Source of the DNA: Brachycybe producta
Lineage: Eukaryota > Arthropoda > Diplopoda > Playtdesmida > Andrognathidae
DNA length: 64,000 nucleotides
Direction: 5' to 3'
Assembly (NCBI GenBank): GCA_036925085.1
Contig: JAUPFP010000026.1
Span: forward strand, 2,698,058-2,762,057
How positions within the stretch are numbered: the first letter of the stretch is position 1; every line of letters starts with the position of its first letter. This document shows, piece after piece, positions 49,372 to 63,240 of this stretch. The notes beneath the pieces were generated by a model. That model saw only the letters and a program-made list of their open reading frames with translations. It was not told where the DNA came from and searched no databases. A program made the position numbers and the translations under genes.

Positions 49372-49680
49372 ATGGTTTTTTTAAAAAATCACATTTTTGC
49401 TAACAAACACTTGCTATTACCACCAGACATATTTCTACTCAAATTCAACAAGAATTTGGATGGATTGATGAAGCTAAGTCAATTTGACAAGATGCCACCT
49501 ATTTCTAAGGATGATAGTCCTAGATTACAAAGTTGTGCTATTTACTGCATAGTGTGCAAAAATGAAGCTGGTGTGTCATATACCTGCAGCACATGCAATA
49601 AACCAGTTCATTTAATTTGCAGTAAAAGTGTCAGAAGAAGGATATGAGCAAAAAGTGAACTGTACACTATACATCACCAT
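49372..49680 (+). pseudogene. Decayed zinc-finger tail of a transposon-type integrase (uncertain)
   Basis: The frame 49372-49647 contains CIVCKNEAGVSYTCSTCNKP then VHLICS, a CxxC-CxxC-H-C pattern. After a one-base shift it continues SEEGYEQKVNCTLYIT. I associate this CxxC...VHxxC...GYxQKVxC layout with the C-terminal region of invertebrate KRAB-A-domain-containing-2-like / Ginger-type integrases; that is recognition by memory, not a search. No integrase core is visible upstream. Confidence 0.4.
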
Positions 49681-49699
49681 CACTAGTACTGTCATGCTA

Positions 49700-50580
49700 G
49701 TCTTCAGTAAACCTCTTTACTTAGTAAAACTCTTTACTTTGGGTGGAAACCGCTTTGGATAAATAGGGTTTTTTGTAGTTAGACCTGGTCCAACTTTGTG
49801 CTGGGGACCGTTCTCCCAGATTCTGCGAGCTTGGTAGTTGTTGCAGAAAAGAAATAAATAGATGGATAAAATGAATGATGGTTGAACAATGTAGTTACTT
49901 TAATGTACTGGCAACAGAGCCATCTTAATGGGGGCCAACTCGGCCCTGGCCCAGGGCCTTTGTCTAAACTAGGGCCTCAGTGAGTTGTCACTATTTTCTG
50001 TATTTTTAAATCTAATTTCAATTTATCCGACATCAAAAACATTTTACTATTTTAAAAAATAGGCTTATTTTACTTCATAAAAGTCCTGTTTTTATATATA
50101 CAATGGAAATCATCATGGAATCATCAATACTTCCTTGTGGGGAAAAATGAGTTTATTTGTAAGGCATGGTTGGGGGCCTCAAATAAGTCTTGTGTCATTG
50201 GCCACAAAAGACTTAAAGACGGCCCTGACTGGCAACTGAACAAATACATTAAAGTGTAATATAAAACAAAGGTGGCATGGCATTGCGTTGCTAATGGGAC
50301 CATTTGACGTGAATAGTTTCAGTTTTGTAAATTAGTAAGTGGACTGTAAGTTGATTGAGACACGGGTTTTTAGACCTTGGGCCTGTGTACACCTGCGTGG
50401 TGTACTCATGCCCAAGAGACTGTGTCCCAATTGGTATCCATTTGCCAATTTACAAAACAACCAGGATATTACTTTGTCCTGTAGGTCCTTTGACCTAAGG
50501 AAAGTGGTGGGAGGAATTGATGTGGGACCCCAATGCTGGCGTCTTTACAGAGGCAAAATACGGGGTGTCATGATGAAGAG
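49700..50580 (+). mobile_element. LTR-like element copy interrupted by a hAT
   Basis: TTAGACCTGGTCCAACTTTG, TGTGTACACCTGCGTGGTGT, CCCAAGAGACTGTGTCCCAA and GGTATCCATTTGCC align by eye with 59540-60087. The right end AATACGGGGTGTCA is a worn version of ATACAGGGTGTTACA. The left end is not preserved. Confidence 0.6.
49915..50227. mobile_element. Non-autonomous hAT, 313 bp, nested in LTR-like element
   Basis: CAGAGCCATCTTAATGGGGG ... AAGACGGCCCTG. Exact 8 bp duplication ACTGGCAA at 49907-49914 and 50228-50235. Confidence 0.92.
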
Positions 50581-51045
50581 ATGAAATTTTGGGTTTTTAT
50601 GTTTCTATCGATATTGGAAACGATTATATAGCAGTACTATCTATCGCAGATAACTCTTACGGAGTCTGTACGACCCCAAGAATAGCCTCCTGTTACATTG
50701 TTATGTTGTATAGAAGGTCTCTTTCCCCCACTCGCGGTTTTGAGGAAATTTATATTTTCAAGCAAACGTTTTTCGGGAGAAAAATTACAAGAGAGAAACT
50801 AGAACAGTTGTTATTAATTCTAACAGTTTTTTTCATGATCATATGTTTAAAAATAAACCTTTTATGAAAGTTTGAAAAAGGCAAAAATAGTTTTTCATGA
50901 AATATCAGTTGAAAAACGTAAATTTCAAACTACAGTATGGTACTACTAGTGGGGTAACCCGTCATAAATGACAGGAGCAGAATTCACAGGCAATTGTGCG
51001 CATGCGCGTCGTTTTTTCTTTTTTTACTTCTTTCAAACACACACA

Positions 51046-51300
<255 letters not shown>

Positions 51301-51676
51301 TTATAAATATTAAGCCAGGTCTGTGTATGTGTGTGTGTGTTTAACGCTGTACAAACCTTGATGCACGTCGGAAATTATATAAATTTAAATGAATAAATGA
51401 ACTGCTTTTTTTCTCAAAGTCAACTATATGTCGCACACTCCACCCAAGAACCCCATGATATTAAATTGGAGAGGGGGGAAAAGGTTGGATAGTGTAGAAG
51501 GGGGGAGGGTGGGAGAAAGAAACGTGAAGGGGAAAAAGTGGGAGGGGTGACTGAAATTGAAATGAAAGGAGTAAAAAAAGGAACAAACGACGCGCATGTG
51601 CACACCAGAGAAAATTTTCTCTTTCAAATATAAAAAAGGGGAGGGGATAATAGTAGCAAAATTAAACTACAGTTTA

Positions 51677-51825
51677 TCACAGGCAATTGTGCCCTGCATT
51701 AGAATTTCTTTTGCTCAGCCCTTTTATGAACGTCATCAATTTCTAATTTGTTTGTTACTTGGTCTGACGTCATAAATGGGCGGAGGAAAAGAAATTCTAA
51801 TGCTGGGCACAATTGCCTGTGAATT
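51677..51825. mobile_element. Palindromic insert inside Helitron
   Basis: CACAGGCAATTGTGCC and TGCATTAGAATTTCTTTT face AAAAGAAATTCTAATGC and GGCACAATTGCCTGTG around GACGTCA. A worn copy is at about 53650-53775. Confidence 0.75.
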
Positions 51826-52113
51826 TCGCTCCCGTCATTTATGACGGGTTACCCCACTAGTAAAAGATATAATTAAAGTTCTTGACTGTTTTGACATTAA
51901 TTAATAAACTTTGATTCTTCCAAACAGTCACTTTTAAAGTTTCTTAAAAACATTTTCAAGAATACTAAAAACCGTCTCTTCTTTAAAACTATGTATATTA
52001 ATTTTAAAATTATATAAGGGCTGACGTTTCGATTGCATTTGCGATCATCTTCAGAGCCTACATTTGAAAATATATACACTTTTTGTTACAAAAATGGGTA
52101 ATATAGAATAACA

Positions 52114-53018
52114 TTAAGAGCCTAGATACACGTCTATCTTGTTGTTTTGGGCAGATGACAACGAGACAAAGAGTGTTCTTATATGGTGTTACTAAAACTG
52201 CAAGAAATCGGCTCACAATCGCTCAATTAAAATACAGTAAAGCGCAAAATGCAATAAAAAGTATTGTTCAATTAAGTGCTCGATTTATATAATTTTTGAA
52301 ATGGTTCTTCTATTTTTAAACAAGGTTCAAAGTCGTTCGTTTTTTTAAGCCCATGTTAAATCCCATTCGATCAAAAACCGTCTCACAAACATTTGAAAAA
52401 CTCTCGTTAAACATGATTTAGAACAATAACAAAATAATTAGCACATACTTTCATGTATTGGCTTCACCATGTTTAATTTTTATAAATTTTGAAAAGGTTC
52501 TTCTATTTTTTAATAACGTTTAAAATCGTACATTTTTAACTCCATGTTAAGTTCCATAGGAGCAAAACACCGTGCCACAAACGTTAGAAAAACTCATTAA
52601 AATGATTTAGAACAACCACAAAAAATTAGCACGTACTTACACGTGTTTATTGCCTTCACGATGATTCTTTTTTTTTAATTCTGAAAGGTCCTTCTATTTT
52701 TAAATAACATTTAAAATCTTACGTTTTTTTAACTCCATGTTAAGTCACATAGGACCAAAAAACCGTCACCCAAACATTTGAAGAACTCCCATTAAAAACG
52801 ACTTAGAACAATCACATAAAAATTAGCACGTGCATTAATCTATCGGCTTCACGATGTTTTCTTTTTATAAGCTTAGCACGTGAAATTATTTTTCTATTAA
52901 TTATTATGTGACTTGAAACCTGGAGAAAAAAACGTTAAAACCCGTTTTTCAATCAAAAACGATCACAGCGCCTACATTCGGAGAAATTTTGAACTAAACG
53001 CTGTATCTAGGCTCTTAA
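52114..53018. mobile_element. Second TTAA-flanked TIR element, 905 bp
   Basis: TTAAGAGCCTAGATACA at the left and TGTATCTAGGCTCTTAA at the right. The interior has three or four direct repeats (GGTTCTTCTATTTTTAAA, AACTCCATGTTAAGT, AGCACGTACTT...GGCTTCAC). The start motif also occurs at 55789 in SLC7 intron 1. Confidence 0.75.
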
Positions 53019-53022
53019 CATA

Positions 53023-53811
53023 CTAGAGGGGTAACCGGTCATAAATGAGGGGAGCGTCTAGTTTAACTTTGTGTGAAAGTTCGGTTGTCATGAAGTAATT
53101 TGCCTTGACCGTTTGCATTTTTTATAAGCACCTTAATATTGTTTGGGTTCTTGGATCGAGAGAGTGCGACATAAAGTTGACCATGAGAAAAAACCAGTTC
53201 ATTTAAATTTAAATAAATTCCGACGTGCTAAAACGGTTTTGGTCCTTGTTTGTACATCGTTATACACAGACAGACAGAGCTTAATATATACATATATAGA
53301 ATATATTATATATATTATGCCTGGTCTGTCCTTTTCATGTGAGTAACGTTTTAACCCTTGAACCACGTCGGAATTTATATAAATTTAAATGAATAAAAAT
53401 GAACCGTTTTTTTTTCTCAAGGTCAACTATATGTTGCACCCTTCCCATCCAAGAACCCCATGATATTAAATTGGAGAGGGGAAAAGGTTGGAAAGTGTAG
53501 AGAGGGGAGAGAGAAAAGTGGGAGGGGGTGACGGAAATTGAAATGAAGAGTAAAAAAAGGAAAAAACGACGCGCATGCGCACACCAGAGAAAATGAAACG
53601 CTCATTTTCTCTTTCAAATATAAAAATGGGGAGGGGATAATAGTAGCAAAATTAAACTAGAATTTTTTTTGCTCAGCCCTTTTATGAATTGGGTTGTTGG
53701 GTTTGTTACTTGGTCTGACGGCATAAAAGGGCGGAGGAAAAGAAATTCTAATGCTGTGCACACTTGCCTGTGAATTTTGCTCCCGTCATTTATGACGGGT
53801 TACCCCACTAG
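53023..53811. mobile_element. Second head-to-head Helitron pair
   Basis: Left half minus strand from CTAGAGGGGTAACCGGTCAT; right half plus strand to ATGACGGGTTACCCCACTAG|T. They meet near 53285-53320 in TATATA between the inverted signature GACAGAGCTTAAT and ATTATGCCTGGTCTGTC. Confidence 0.75.
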
Positions 53812-55093
<1,282 letters not shown>

Positions 55094-58000
55094 ATGGAAA
55101 AGGGCCGTCGCAGCTATGGTGCTGTTGAAAAGTTAAAAGGTCTTCAGGTGCAGAGAAAAATCACTTTGGTTAATGGAATCTCGATAATTGTTGGTTCGAT
55201 TATCGGTTCTGGAATATTTATTACTCCTAAAGGCGTATTCGCGATGGCTGGTTCATTGGGAGCTGGTATTGTCGTCTGGTTAGCAAGTGGACTTTTCTCA
55301 ATGCTAGGTGCCCTATGTTTCATGGAATTGGGCACGAGCATTGGACGCAGTGGTGGCGAATATGCCTATTTATTAGAGGCGTTTGGACCTTTACCAGCAT
55401 TCCTTCATCTGTGGGTAAATTTAATTGTCCGCCAGCCAACCGCTTTGGCAATTGTCGCACTTGCTTTTGCACAGTATGTCTTCACACCTTATTTTCCTGA
55501 CTGTGAACCACCTGTTTTTGCAGTGCGCCTCTTAGCAGCATCTTGTCTTTGTAAGTAAGATTAAATGAACATTATTACATTAAAGGTGTTTGACAATGTC
55601 TGAAATGGGACCTAATTATTAATGGTCCTAATATTGACCGAAACCCAAATATTTAAACGAATTTTGGTAAACCCGCGTCTACATAAAAGCCAACATTCTG
55701 CTACCAAATATCGCTTAAACATTCACTAATGGGCTGATTAGTATTGCATATATACATGTATATTAGTGTGAGTTATCATACGTTTCCTTAAGAGCCTAGA
55801 CACTCCAGACTTGCACGTGTAATGAGACTTGGCCTTGTTTCCATTGGGGTGAAAGTTTCAACTTTTTGAAAATGTCAACTGATGAAAAATAGAAGAAACG
55901 TGTGACCCGCGCCGATTCACTATCATAGACGGGGCCACGTTTTTTTTTCTGTTTTTCACCAGTTGAAATTTTAAAAAAGTTCAAATTTTCACCCCAGTGG
56001 AAACAAGGCCTTAGCGACCAAACGGCAATTTGAAACTTCATGAAAATATCTCCTTACCTGAAGTACTTATTAAAGAATACGCCTAATTTTGTTTAATGCT
56101 GAAAGATATTTCTGAATAATAAAAAATGGTATAATTAACAAAAAGGACCTTTTTGAAGTCAAAGACCTTTAACATGGCCGGGGCAAGCAGATTAGCACAA
56201 TCGGAAAGGGTTACAATTTTGCTGCTGGGATCGTTTGGGAATTTTTAATGACATTTACCTACCGAATGGGAATTATTGCCAATATCCATGAGAATGTGCG
56301 CGTTCGTTGATTGTTTAAACATAAGTTACCTTTAGAGAGCAATAAGTGGATGGTACCCTGTTTGCTTTGCTCACTCTTTTTTTTTTTCTCTCCAAATTGA
56401 AACATTATTTAACAAGTGGTTCATGGAACCAGGCCCGGATTAACACTTGTGGGGGGCCCTGTGCCAAGTAGAACCTGTTCTGGTACTTTAAGAAATGATG
56501 TCATTTTGGACTTTCTGTGCCACATAGGCTTGCCACCTTTCCTTCTTTATGGAGGACAGTCCTCCATTCGGAACAAAATGTCCTCCGGCCAGGATTGTCC
56601 TCCACAAAGGAAAACATCCTTCACACAATAAATTTTATAAAAACTTAAATATGTTTGCACAGGACGGTCCTGGCCGGAGGACATTTCTTCCGAATAGAGG
56701 ACTGTCCTCCATAAAGAAGGAAAGGTGGCAAGCCTATGTGGCACAGAAAGTCCAAAATAACATCATTTCTTAAAGTACCAGAACAGTTCTTAAGCATAAG
56801 GTATGTCAATAACAATAACCAGGATGCGGAGTTTGAAGTTGATGTACTGTATATGTAAGACTCATAATCATTCATTGGGGAACTAACTTCTAAGGGCCTC
56901 CAGGTTCTACTTGGCACAGGGCCCCCCACATCCGGGCCTGGTTCCATGAACCACTTGTTAAATAATGTTTCAATTTGGAGAGAAAAAAAAAAGAGTGAGC
57001 AAAGCAAACAGGGTACCATCCACTTATTGCTCTCTAAAGGTAACTTATGTTTAAACAATCAACGAACGCGCACATTCTCATGGATATGGGCAATAATTCC
57101 CATTCGGTAGGTAAATTTCATTAAAAATTCCCAAACGATCCCAGCAGCAAAATTGTAACCCTTTCCAATTGTCCACAGGTGCAAGCCTAGTGCCACAGAA
57201 CGTTCTTTTGAGAGCTCCACGTACCTGCGCTCATAGCAGTGCATATGCATCGAGTGTAATAAATGAACAGACAGGGATTCGATTATTTATTCAATTTCTA
57301 GTTTAGTTTTTAATAAATTTTACGAAAAAACATAAATAAAAATATTGAAATATAATATTATCACAAGTCGAGTGATTTATTTGTGGGGCGGGTGGAGAAC
57401 CCTGTGCATGGTACAGTTGGCACATGCCTTAATACAGGCCTGTAAGGAATCCTATGGATCCAAGGTTGTTAAGTGCTACAATGGCATAGGTTGGCACATC
57501 ATTGGGCTGAGTTAAAGTTTGAAATTGTTTTGAAAAATTACACGTTTCTAGGAAAATTAGGGAGATTTTGGCTAGGACAGATTCATATTATTGATCTTTT
57601 TTATCCTAGAGTTATAAGACAATGGAACTCTCTTCCTGAGGAAGTGGTGAATGGGGATAATTTTGTTTTGTGGGACTGACATTTGTATATTCATTTTGTT
57701 TTTTTATGTATGTGCTTGACAATGCTTAATGCTTCATGTGAACTTTTATGTCCCTCTGCCATAGGTCTATTTGACTGCTAGCAGAGTACTAATTGTAATT
57801 GTTAAACGGCTATTGAAACATTTTTTTAAAAAAAAAATATTTGGCATGAAATCACTTTGTTTATATTTAATATGAATTTATAGAAGAAGAAAAAAGCTGA
57901 CCTTATAACATGCAATTTCTAGTGTATTTTACATTTAAAATATAATAATTAAATTATAAACACTATCGCAAAGGCCATGTGATGTATTGCATGTTTTCAC

Positions 58001-61000
58001 AATAATTCTTGACCACACAAAAGTAGGTTACGTCCTCGTAATATATGTTAACACTATATCGCCTATCTCATTACACCACCAACTTCCAGCCTCTCTTGCC
58101 AGTCTCCCCCCAAACAAACCCCTACTGAACTACAGAAGAAATTCACATTTTAATTAAAGTCAAGCAAAATACAAATATATGATTATCTACAGTATAATGA
58201 AGTGACTAACACTCAGGATTGTAATATTATTAGAGATGTCAACTGTTCGGAACCGGTTTTCCAATTACTGGAACTGATAGAATCTGTTCGCAAGTATAGG
58301 TCGAACTCATAAGAACTGGTTCTGAACGGGTTCCGAACCGAGTAGATTTGGGTTCGATTTTACTCGTCGCCACCTCTAACTAATGTGCTGCTCAAATCTG
58401 CTAATGCATGTTGGGAACCAGTTTGAACTGGTTCATCAAGATCGTCGAAATGATCAGTTCAACGATCTTGATGAACCAATTCAAACCGGTTCTGAATCCG
58501 GTGAAATCCGAAACCTGATCCGGTTTCGATAAAATTGAGAACTCCAAACTGATTAAACCGGTTCCGAACCGGTAGAGCCGGTTCGCCAATTACTGGAACT
58601 GATAGAACCTGTTCGCAAGCATAGGTCGAACTGATAAGAACTGGTTCTGAACAGGTTTCGAACCGAGTAGATTCGGGTTTGACTCTACTCGTCGCCACCT
58701 CTAACTAATGTGCTGCTCAAATCTGCCAATGCACGTTGGGAGCCGATTTAAACTAGTTCATCAAGATCGTTGAAATGATTAGCTCCGGTTCTTGAAAAAT
58801 TGCGAACTGCAAACTGATTTAAACCGGTTTTGAACCGAGTAGAAACGGTTCGGTTCTACCCATTGCCACCTCTAAATATCATCAAGAACATGCTGAGAAA
58901 GACGGCAATTGGATCTTAGTAAAAATGGATGTAGTGTGATTCGATTTTCTAGGAGTAGGAATCCGTCTGTTTTTCAGTTAAAGACTCATACAAATATTTG
59001 GGAATAATGTTTGCCAATAAAGTGTCATGGAAGATTCGTATATAGTAGCAGCCTATATATTATTTCCAAGCCTATATGCAAACGTTGAGGTTTTGTCATT
59101 GGGTTTTATGAGGGTATCCTATAGTAATGTAAAAATGGAGGCCTATAGTTTACAAATGTTTAGCACATGTACCATCTAGAATACTGCTTTAAATTATAGA
59201 GTCTCCAGTCTGCTGATTTACGTCATGTTGTTGAAATGCTTCATTGATGCAGAATATGAAGTTTTTTTGTGTGTTGAAATAGGATAACTCTGAAAGTTTG
59301 ATTAGCATTCTTTCAGAATTTGGTTGAGACTGGTTAGCAGTTTGTACAACTGACTTCAACATCAACATTTTTTTAAAAAATGTTGTTGGAAGTCTTGTCA
59401 AAGTGGCCGTTAAGCCACCAGATAAGACACAAAGTCTTGGTCACCTAAGACCAATAATTAGTTTATGTTAATTTATTATATTAGTTGATGAAGCAAAAAC
59501 GTAATTTCTAGGGGAAAATATGGAATATTTGAAAGCATCTGTAACAGTGTAGAGCCTCTGTTATGGGACTCAGGTCTAGATCTTCTTAGTTCGGGGCGGA
59601 TACTTCCTTACTCTGAGAGGGTATGCGATTTAGACCTGACTCCGAATGGTGCTGGGGTCGTTCCCTTTGGTATTTCCTGTAAACGCAATTGGAGAGAATA
59701 GAAGGGATGATAACTGGCGAGACGAATGCAGGTTAACGATGTTACCCGTAGACATGCAATAAACAGAAGAGTTTACGACTGTGGCATTGCTTAGCCACCA
59801 AACCATTGAATGAGTTATTTAATATTTCGATATCAGAGAATGGACCGCATATCAATCGAGACACGGACCTTTATACTTAGGGCCTGCGTGCGCCTACACA
59901 GGTGCACATATGCGCAAGAGACTGTGTCTTGATGGGTATCCATCTGCTGATACTGGAACCAGGATGTGACTAATACTTTGGGGTTTTAGATGGTGAAGAA
60001 AGGGGCGGAAATATGGCACTTGGGACAAGAGGGACCCCAAACCTAGCTAGGGCAATAATGGGAAGAGGCGATATACAGGGTGTTACAATCCTGATAACTT
60101 TAAACTTGTTATTACTAATGAATCAATGATATTCGTCTAACATGTAATGATTGTGGCAGAATGCAGACTCACAAAATTTTGCCAATAAGTTTAGGCCTAT
60201 ATCTCACTGCTGGTTTCATCCGCTGTGATCCACATATATTGGTGATGTTTTGGTCCGAATGACAAAGTCTACTCTAAAAAGGGAACTTGAGACATATTTT
60301 TTTAAAAATGCAATGAAAACAAATGCGCTGAAAATTTGAGAAACATGTAGGTCTACAACCCTACACCAACATGCATTTAATAACAAAATTTGTTTAAATA
60401 CAAATAGATAAGAGAAGAATTATAAATTCTCAGATTCAAATTGCAAATTTAAAATTATAGGCGTTTTTTTTTTAGAAATGCCTACAATCCTGCATTTGGC
60501 TATGGACTCGTAGGCACTAATTTCATTATCAGTTACTTTAAATTTCGCTTAAATTTGTGAATTTGTGAGACAGGCCTAAGGGTTCTCATGAGTTAGCTTC
60601 AATGTTAGTATGCAGAGGACTACGTGGTTACGCTTAACCAACATATACCGTTCAGTAAAAACGGGCTTTAGAGTCCAGAAACTGTACCAGGAATGCAAAA
60701 CCGGAAAGTTTATGGAACGGCTAACCGACTATCAATCTCATAATTTATGTTTATGGTTGCCAAACGTTTGCGGTCGCCGAACGGTTGTGGTCGCTTGACG
60801 CTTACAGTTCTCGAACAGCTATATAGTTCCCGAGCGGGTCGAGAGACGTCCGCGTTCCGACCCTGTCGTCTAGGATACTCTTGATCCGGCCGTGCCAATT
60901 TATGGGAGTTCCAGTTATTAATAATTAAGGAAACACCTCCTCTTTCTTTAATATGAAAAGAATAATGAAAAGAATAACGTGACAATATACACCGGGCCCA

Positions 61001-61509
61001 GCGGTAGGGCCAAGGCACTGTCCTGTCAGTACACGTTGTTGTGGGAACAGATGCATTGAATTTAACGGTGTAATACTTCCACCGGGTGACGGCCGTCTCT
61101 CGGGCCCTGTCTCGATCGGCCCTGTCTCGATCGGCCCGGTCATGTGTGTCAGGACCATTAATGTTGACATAGTTTTGGCCAAACAAATAAAGTTCATAAT
61201 AAAACATCGGGTCAAAATATATTTTAAGCAAAATTATTAACTTGAGTTGATATAGGCCCACCATATTGAATAACCATGTCGGTTTAAAAAAAATCTTACG
61301 AGGATGTTGGGAACAGCCAGTAACTTTTAAAAATGTAAAATGCTAAAACGTTCCTAATTAAATGTATATGTTTTTGTTTTCAGGTGTTATCACGTATCTA
61401 AACTGCACTAGTATTCGTTGGGTCATGAGAGTCCAGGGTATTTTCACTGCGGCCAAATTGTTGGCTTTGATTGCTATTATTTTGGCTGGATTTGCCCAAA
61501 TTTTTCAAG
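55094..61509 (+). CDS. SLC7 family (LAT/HAT light-chain) amino acid transporter, 5' part only
   Basis: Plasma membrane amino acid exchanger light subunit (APC superfamily). Two coding exons are visible: 55094-55550 (GTAAGT donor) and 61384-61509 (TTTTCAG acceptor, GTAATG donor). Both junctions are phase 1, together 194 residues, and the gene runs off the right edge. TM1 carries the substrate-binding unwound motif GSIIGSGIF (about residues 34-42). TM2, [20 protein letters not shown] and TM3 ([20 protein letters not shown]) follow in SLC7 order. C137 in FPDCEPP sits where LAT proteins have the cysteine that bonds the SLC3 heavy chain. Exon 2 gives [20 protein letters not shown] and TM5, as in SLC7A5-SLC7A11. 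Start: ATG in an AAAATGG context, nearest to the conserved region. The first intron (5.8 kb) is filled with repeats. I cannot choose the exact SLC7 member. Confidence 0.92.
55788..56040. mobile_element. Palindromic element in SLC7 intron 1
   Basis: TTAAGAGCCTAGACA, then GGCCTTGTTTCCATTGGGGT and CAACTTTTTGAAAATGTCAA, mirrored as CACCAGTTGAAATTTT and TTTTCACCCCAGTGGAAACA, AGGCCTTA. Confidence 0.75.
56185..57170. mobile_element. Nearly 1 kb foldback in SLC7 intron 1
   Basis: The left arm from GGGTTACAATTTTGCTGCTG is repeated inverted to CAGCAGCAAAATTGTAACCC. Inner layers: CAGGCCCGGATTAACAC / ATCCGGGCCTG (hAT-like end) and TTTATGGAGGACAGTCCTCC mirrored near 56695. The right arm has an extra segment of about 110 bp at 56788-56898. 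Confidence 0.85.
57480..57800 (+). pseudogene. LINE family 1, ORF2 tail and 3' UTR in SLC7 intron 1
   Basis: Encodes [19 protein letters not shown] in the last part of the frame, then the tail ending GTCCCTCTGCCATAGGTC and CTGCTAGCAGAGTA. Confidence 0.75.
58231..58874. mobile_element. hAT-like element made of two direct repeats, SLC7 intron 1
   Basis: Ends TAGAGATGTCAAC and TTGCCACCTCTA. Flanks AATATTAT (58223-58230) and AATATCAT (58875-58882) agree at 7 of 8. Inside are two copies about 327 bp apart (CCAATTACTGGAACTGATAG, GTCGCCACCTCTAACTAATG) rich in GGAACCGGTT motifs. Confidence 0.7.
58976..59170 (+). pseudogene. LINE reverse-transcriptase thumb remnant
   Basis: AAAGACTCATACAAATATTTGGGAATA (reading DSYKYLGI) and AGGGTATCCTATAGTAATGT parallel the 10850-11013 remnant, with stops and shifts. 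Confidence 0.55.
59540..60087 (+). mobile_element. Probable solo LTR, 548 bp, SLC7 intron 1
   Basis: TGTAACAGTGTAGAGCC ... GATATACAGGGTGTTACA, flanked by ATC on both sides. Homologous by eye to 49700-50580 and the right third of 46099-47220. Confidence 0.6.
60088..61383. other. SLC7 intron 1, rest
   Basis: GC-richer block at 60830-61145 with a tandem CCTGTCTCGATCGG pair at 61107-61140. Frames of up to 184 codons there show no known domain. Confidence 0.35.
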
Positions 61510-61548
61510 GTAATGTAAACTGTTATATAAGCCGTATGAAAGGTTTTT

Positions 61549-61994
61549 TTTTTTCAAAGTGCAAATTGTGCACCTTAAATATATGCTGAACGAGTGATAG
61601 AATGACAAAAAAATTGGTGTGGTTCTATTTAAAAAAAAAACTATTTCAAAATCGCGGATTTCTAACTCTTATGTTAAACTCCATTGAGTACGCGCTAGTA
61701 AGCAAAAAAAAACATCCATTGAAATGCTCGTAAAACTAGCTAAAAATAATTTTAAAAACGAGAAAGATAAATCAGCAGTGTGCCAATGTGTTGGCTTCAC
61801 TGTGATTTAATTGTGGTTTTTTAAAATTATTTTTAGGTATTTTTACGAGCATTTTAATGGTTGTTTTTTTCTTTGGGCGATTCAATGGAGTTTAACATAA
61901 GAGTTAGAAATTCGCGATTTTGAAATAGTTTTTAAAAATAGAACCGCACTTTGCGGAGATTTTTCAAAGTAATTTTGTGATGGTAGCCTCTTAA
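61549..61994. mobile_element. TTAA foldback element in SLC7 intron 2
   Basis: Left arm truncated (starts TTTCAAAGTGCAAATTGTGC); right arm ends GTGATGGTAGCCTCTTAA. It begins 39 bp after the exon 2 donor. Confidence 0.82.
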
Positions 61995-62998
61995 ACGCCA
62001 AAAAAAAAAACATTACATTTTGTTAAAATGCGCCTTGAGGCTTTTGCCCCATAGGCGATCGCCTTAGTTCGCCTAATGAACCGGCTGGTCCTTATAGATG
62101 ATAGATGATAGAGCTATGAAAGATAAAGGCGTCATGAAAACCTAGCTAGAATACATTCTAGCAGTGGAATTTCTGGTACACATTTTCGTACACATTTTTG
62201 CACTTTGATAACATAATGATTTTTTTTTTAAAAAAAGTGTCTGTTTTACGACTTTCGAGAACATCTTTTTGCCTAGAGCAGTGTTCACAATATCCATAGA
62301 TTTCATATTAGTAGTAGAAGTTAGAAATCAAATATAGAAAATTGAAAGTGTTTTTACAAAAGAAATAAGAAATCAATAACTTCTATACAAATAGATGTAC
62401 GTTGTGACACACGAATGGAACATTTGTAAAGTCTATACCAAAATTTAAAAAAAAAACCTGGTTAATTTGTACATATGTATTACTAATTTTGCATTAGTCT
62501 GAATCAGTCACGTAGAGTGGATTTTTTTTTCGAGAGGGGTCCAAAACTTATGAAATAAAGGTGGTGTACACAGTGGCGTTAGCTAGTATGTGCCGCCCTG
62601 AGCGGCCCTTGAGCTTGCTGCCCCTGCCATCCCTAATCGATATATATGGATATACGGTGATTGAAATGTTTTATAGAATTTGATATTAATTATAAAACGG
62701 TTTTAATACGGTTATGGTTTTAATGACTTATTTTAAATTTATAAAAAAAATCGTTTTGGCAATCTTTGGATAAGTGTCTTGACAATATTTTGAAAAGATA
62801 TTTCTGGAGGTAAATGGTCTCTTTAAGAGAAGATTGATGGCTTACTTTACTGAGCTTTTCAAGTGCAAAAACCGTTTTCACTATGCACAACATTGGTTTA
62901 TTTGGCTTCCCTACAATAGATTGAGATGGAAAAAAATGCAACTTTAAACTCATTCTCCCCCCCCCCCCAAATAAGGTGTTTTTTTTAGTTGTGCCATG
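61995..62998. other. No exon recognised; hAT-like ends
   Basis: CAGTGGCGTTAGCTAGTATG at 62571 is a hAT-like end without a partner. 62755-62825 repeats the sequence near 7320. No further SLC7 exon is seen. Confidence 0.4.
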
Positions 62999-63240
62999 CT
63001 TTTAGCCGAGGTGGCCGTGCTTCTAGCCGAGGTGCCATGCTTCTAGCCGAGGTGGCCATGCTTCTAACCGAGGTGCCATGCTTCTAGACGAGGTGGCCAT
63101 GCTTCTAGACGAGGTGGCCATGCTTCTAGCCGAGATGCCATGCTTCTAGCCGAGGTGCCATGCTTCTAGCCGAGGTGGCCATGCTTCTAGCCTAGGTGCC
63201 ATGCTTCTAACCGAGGTGCCATGCTTCTAGCCGAGGTGCG
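62999..63240. repeat. CCATGCTTCTAGCCGAGGTG minisatellite
   Basis: About 12 units of 18-20 bp; the variation is mainly GGTG versus GGTGG and C/A at one site. There are no distinct spacers, so it is not a CRISPR-type array. Confidence 0.93.

Noticed and set aside
62999..63240. CRISPR-like array
   Set aside because: Contiguous 18-20 bp units without unique spacers, in an animal genome; it is a minisatellite.
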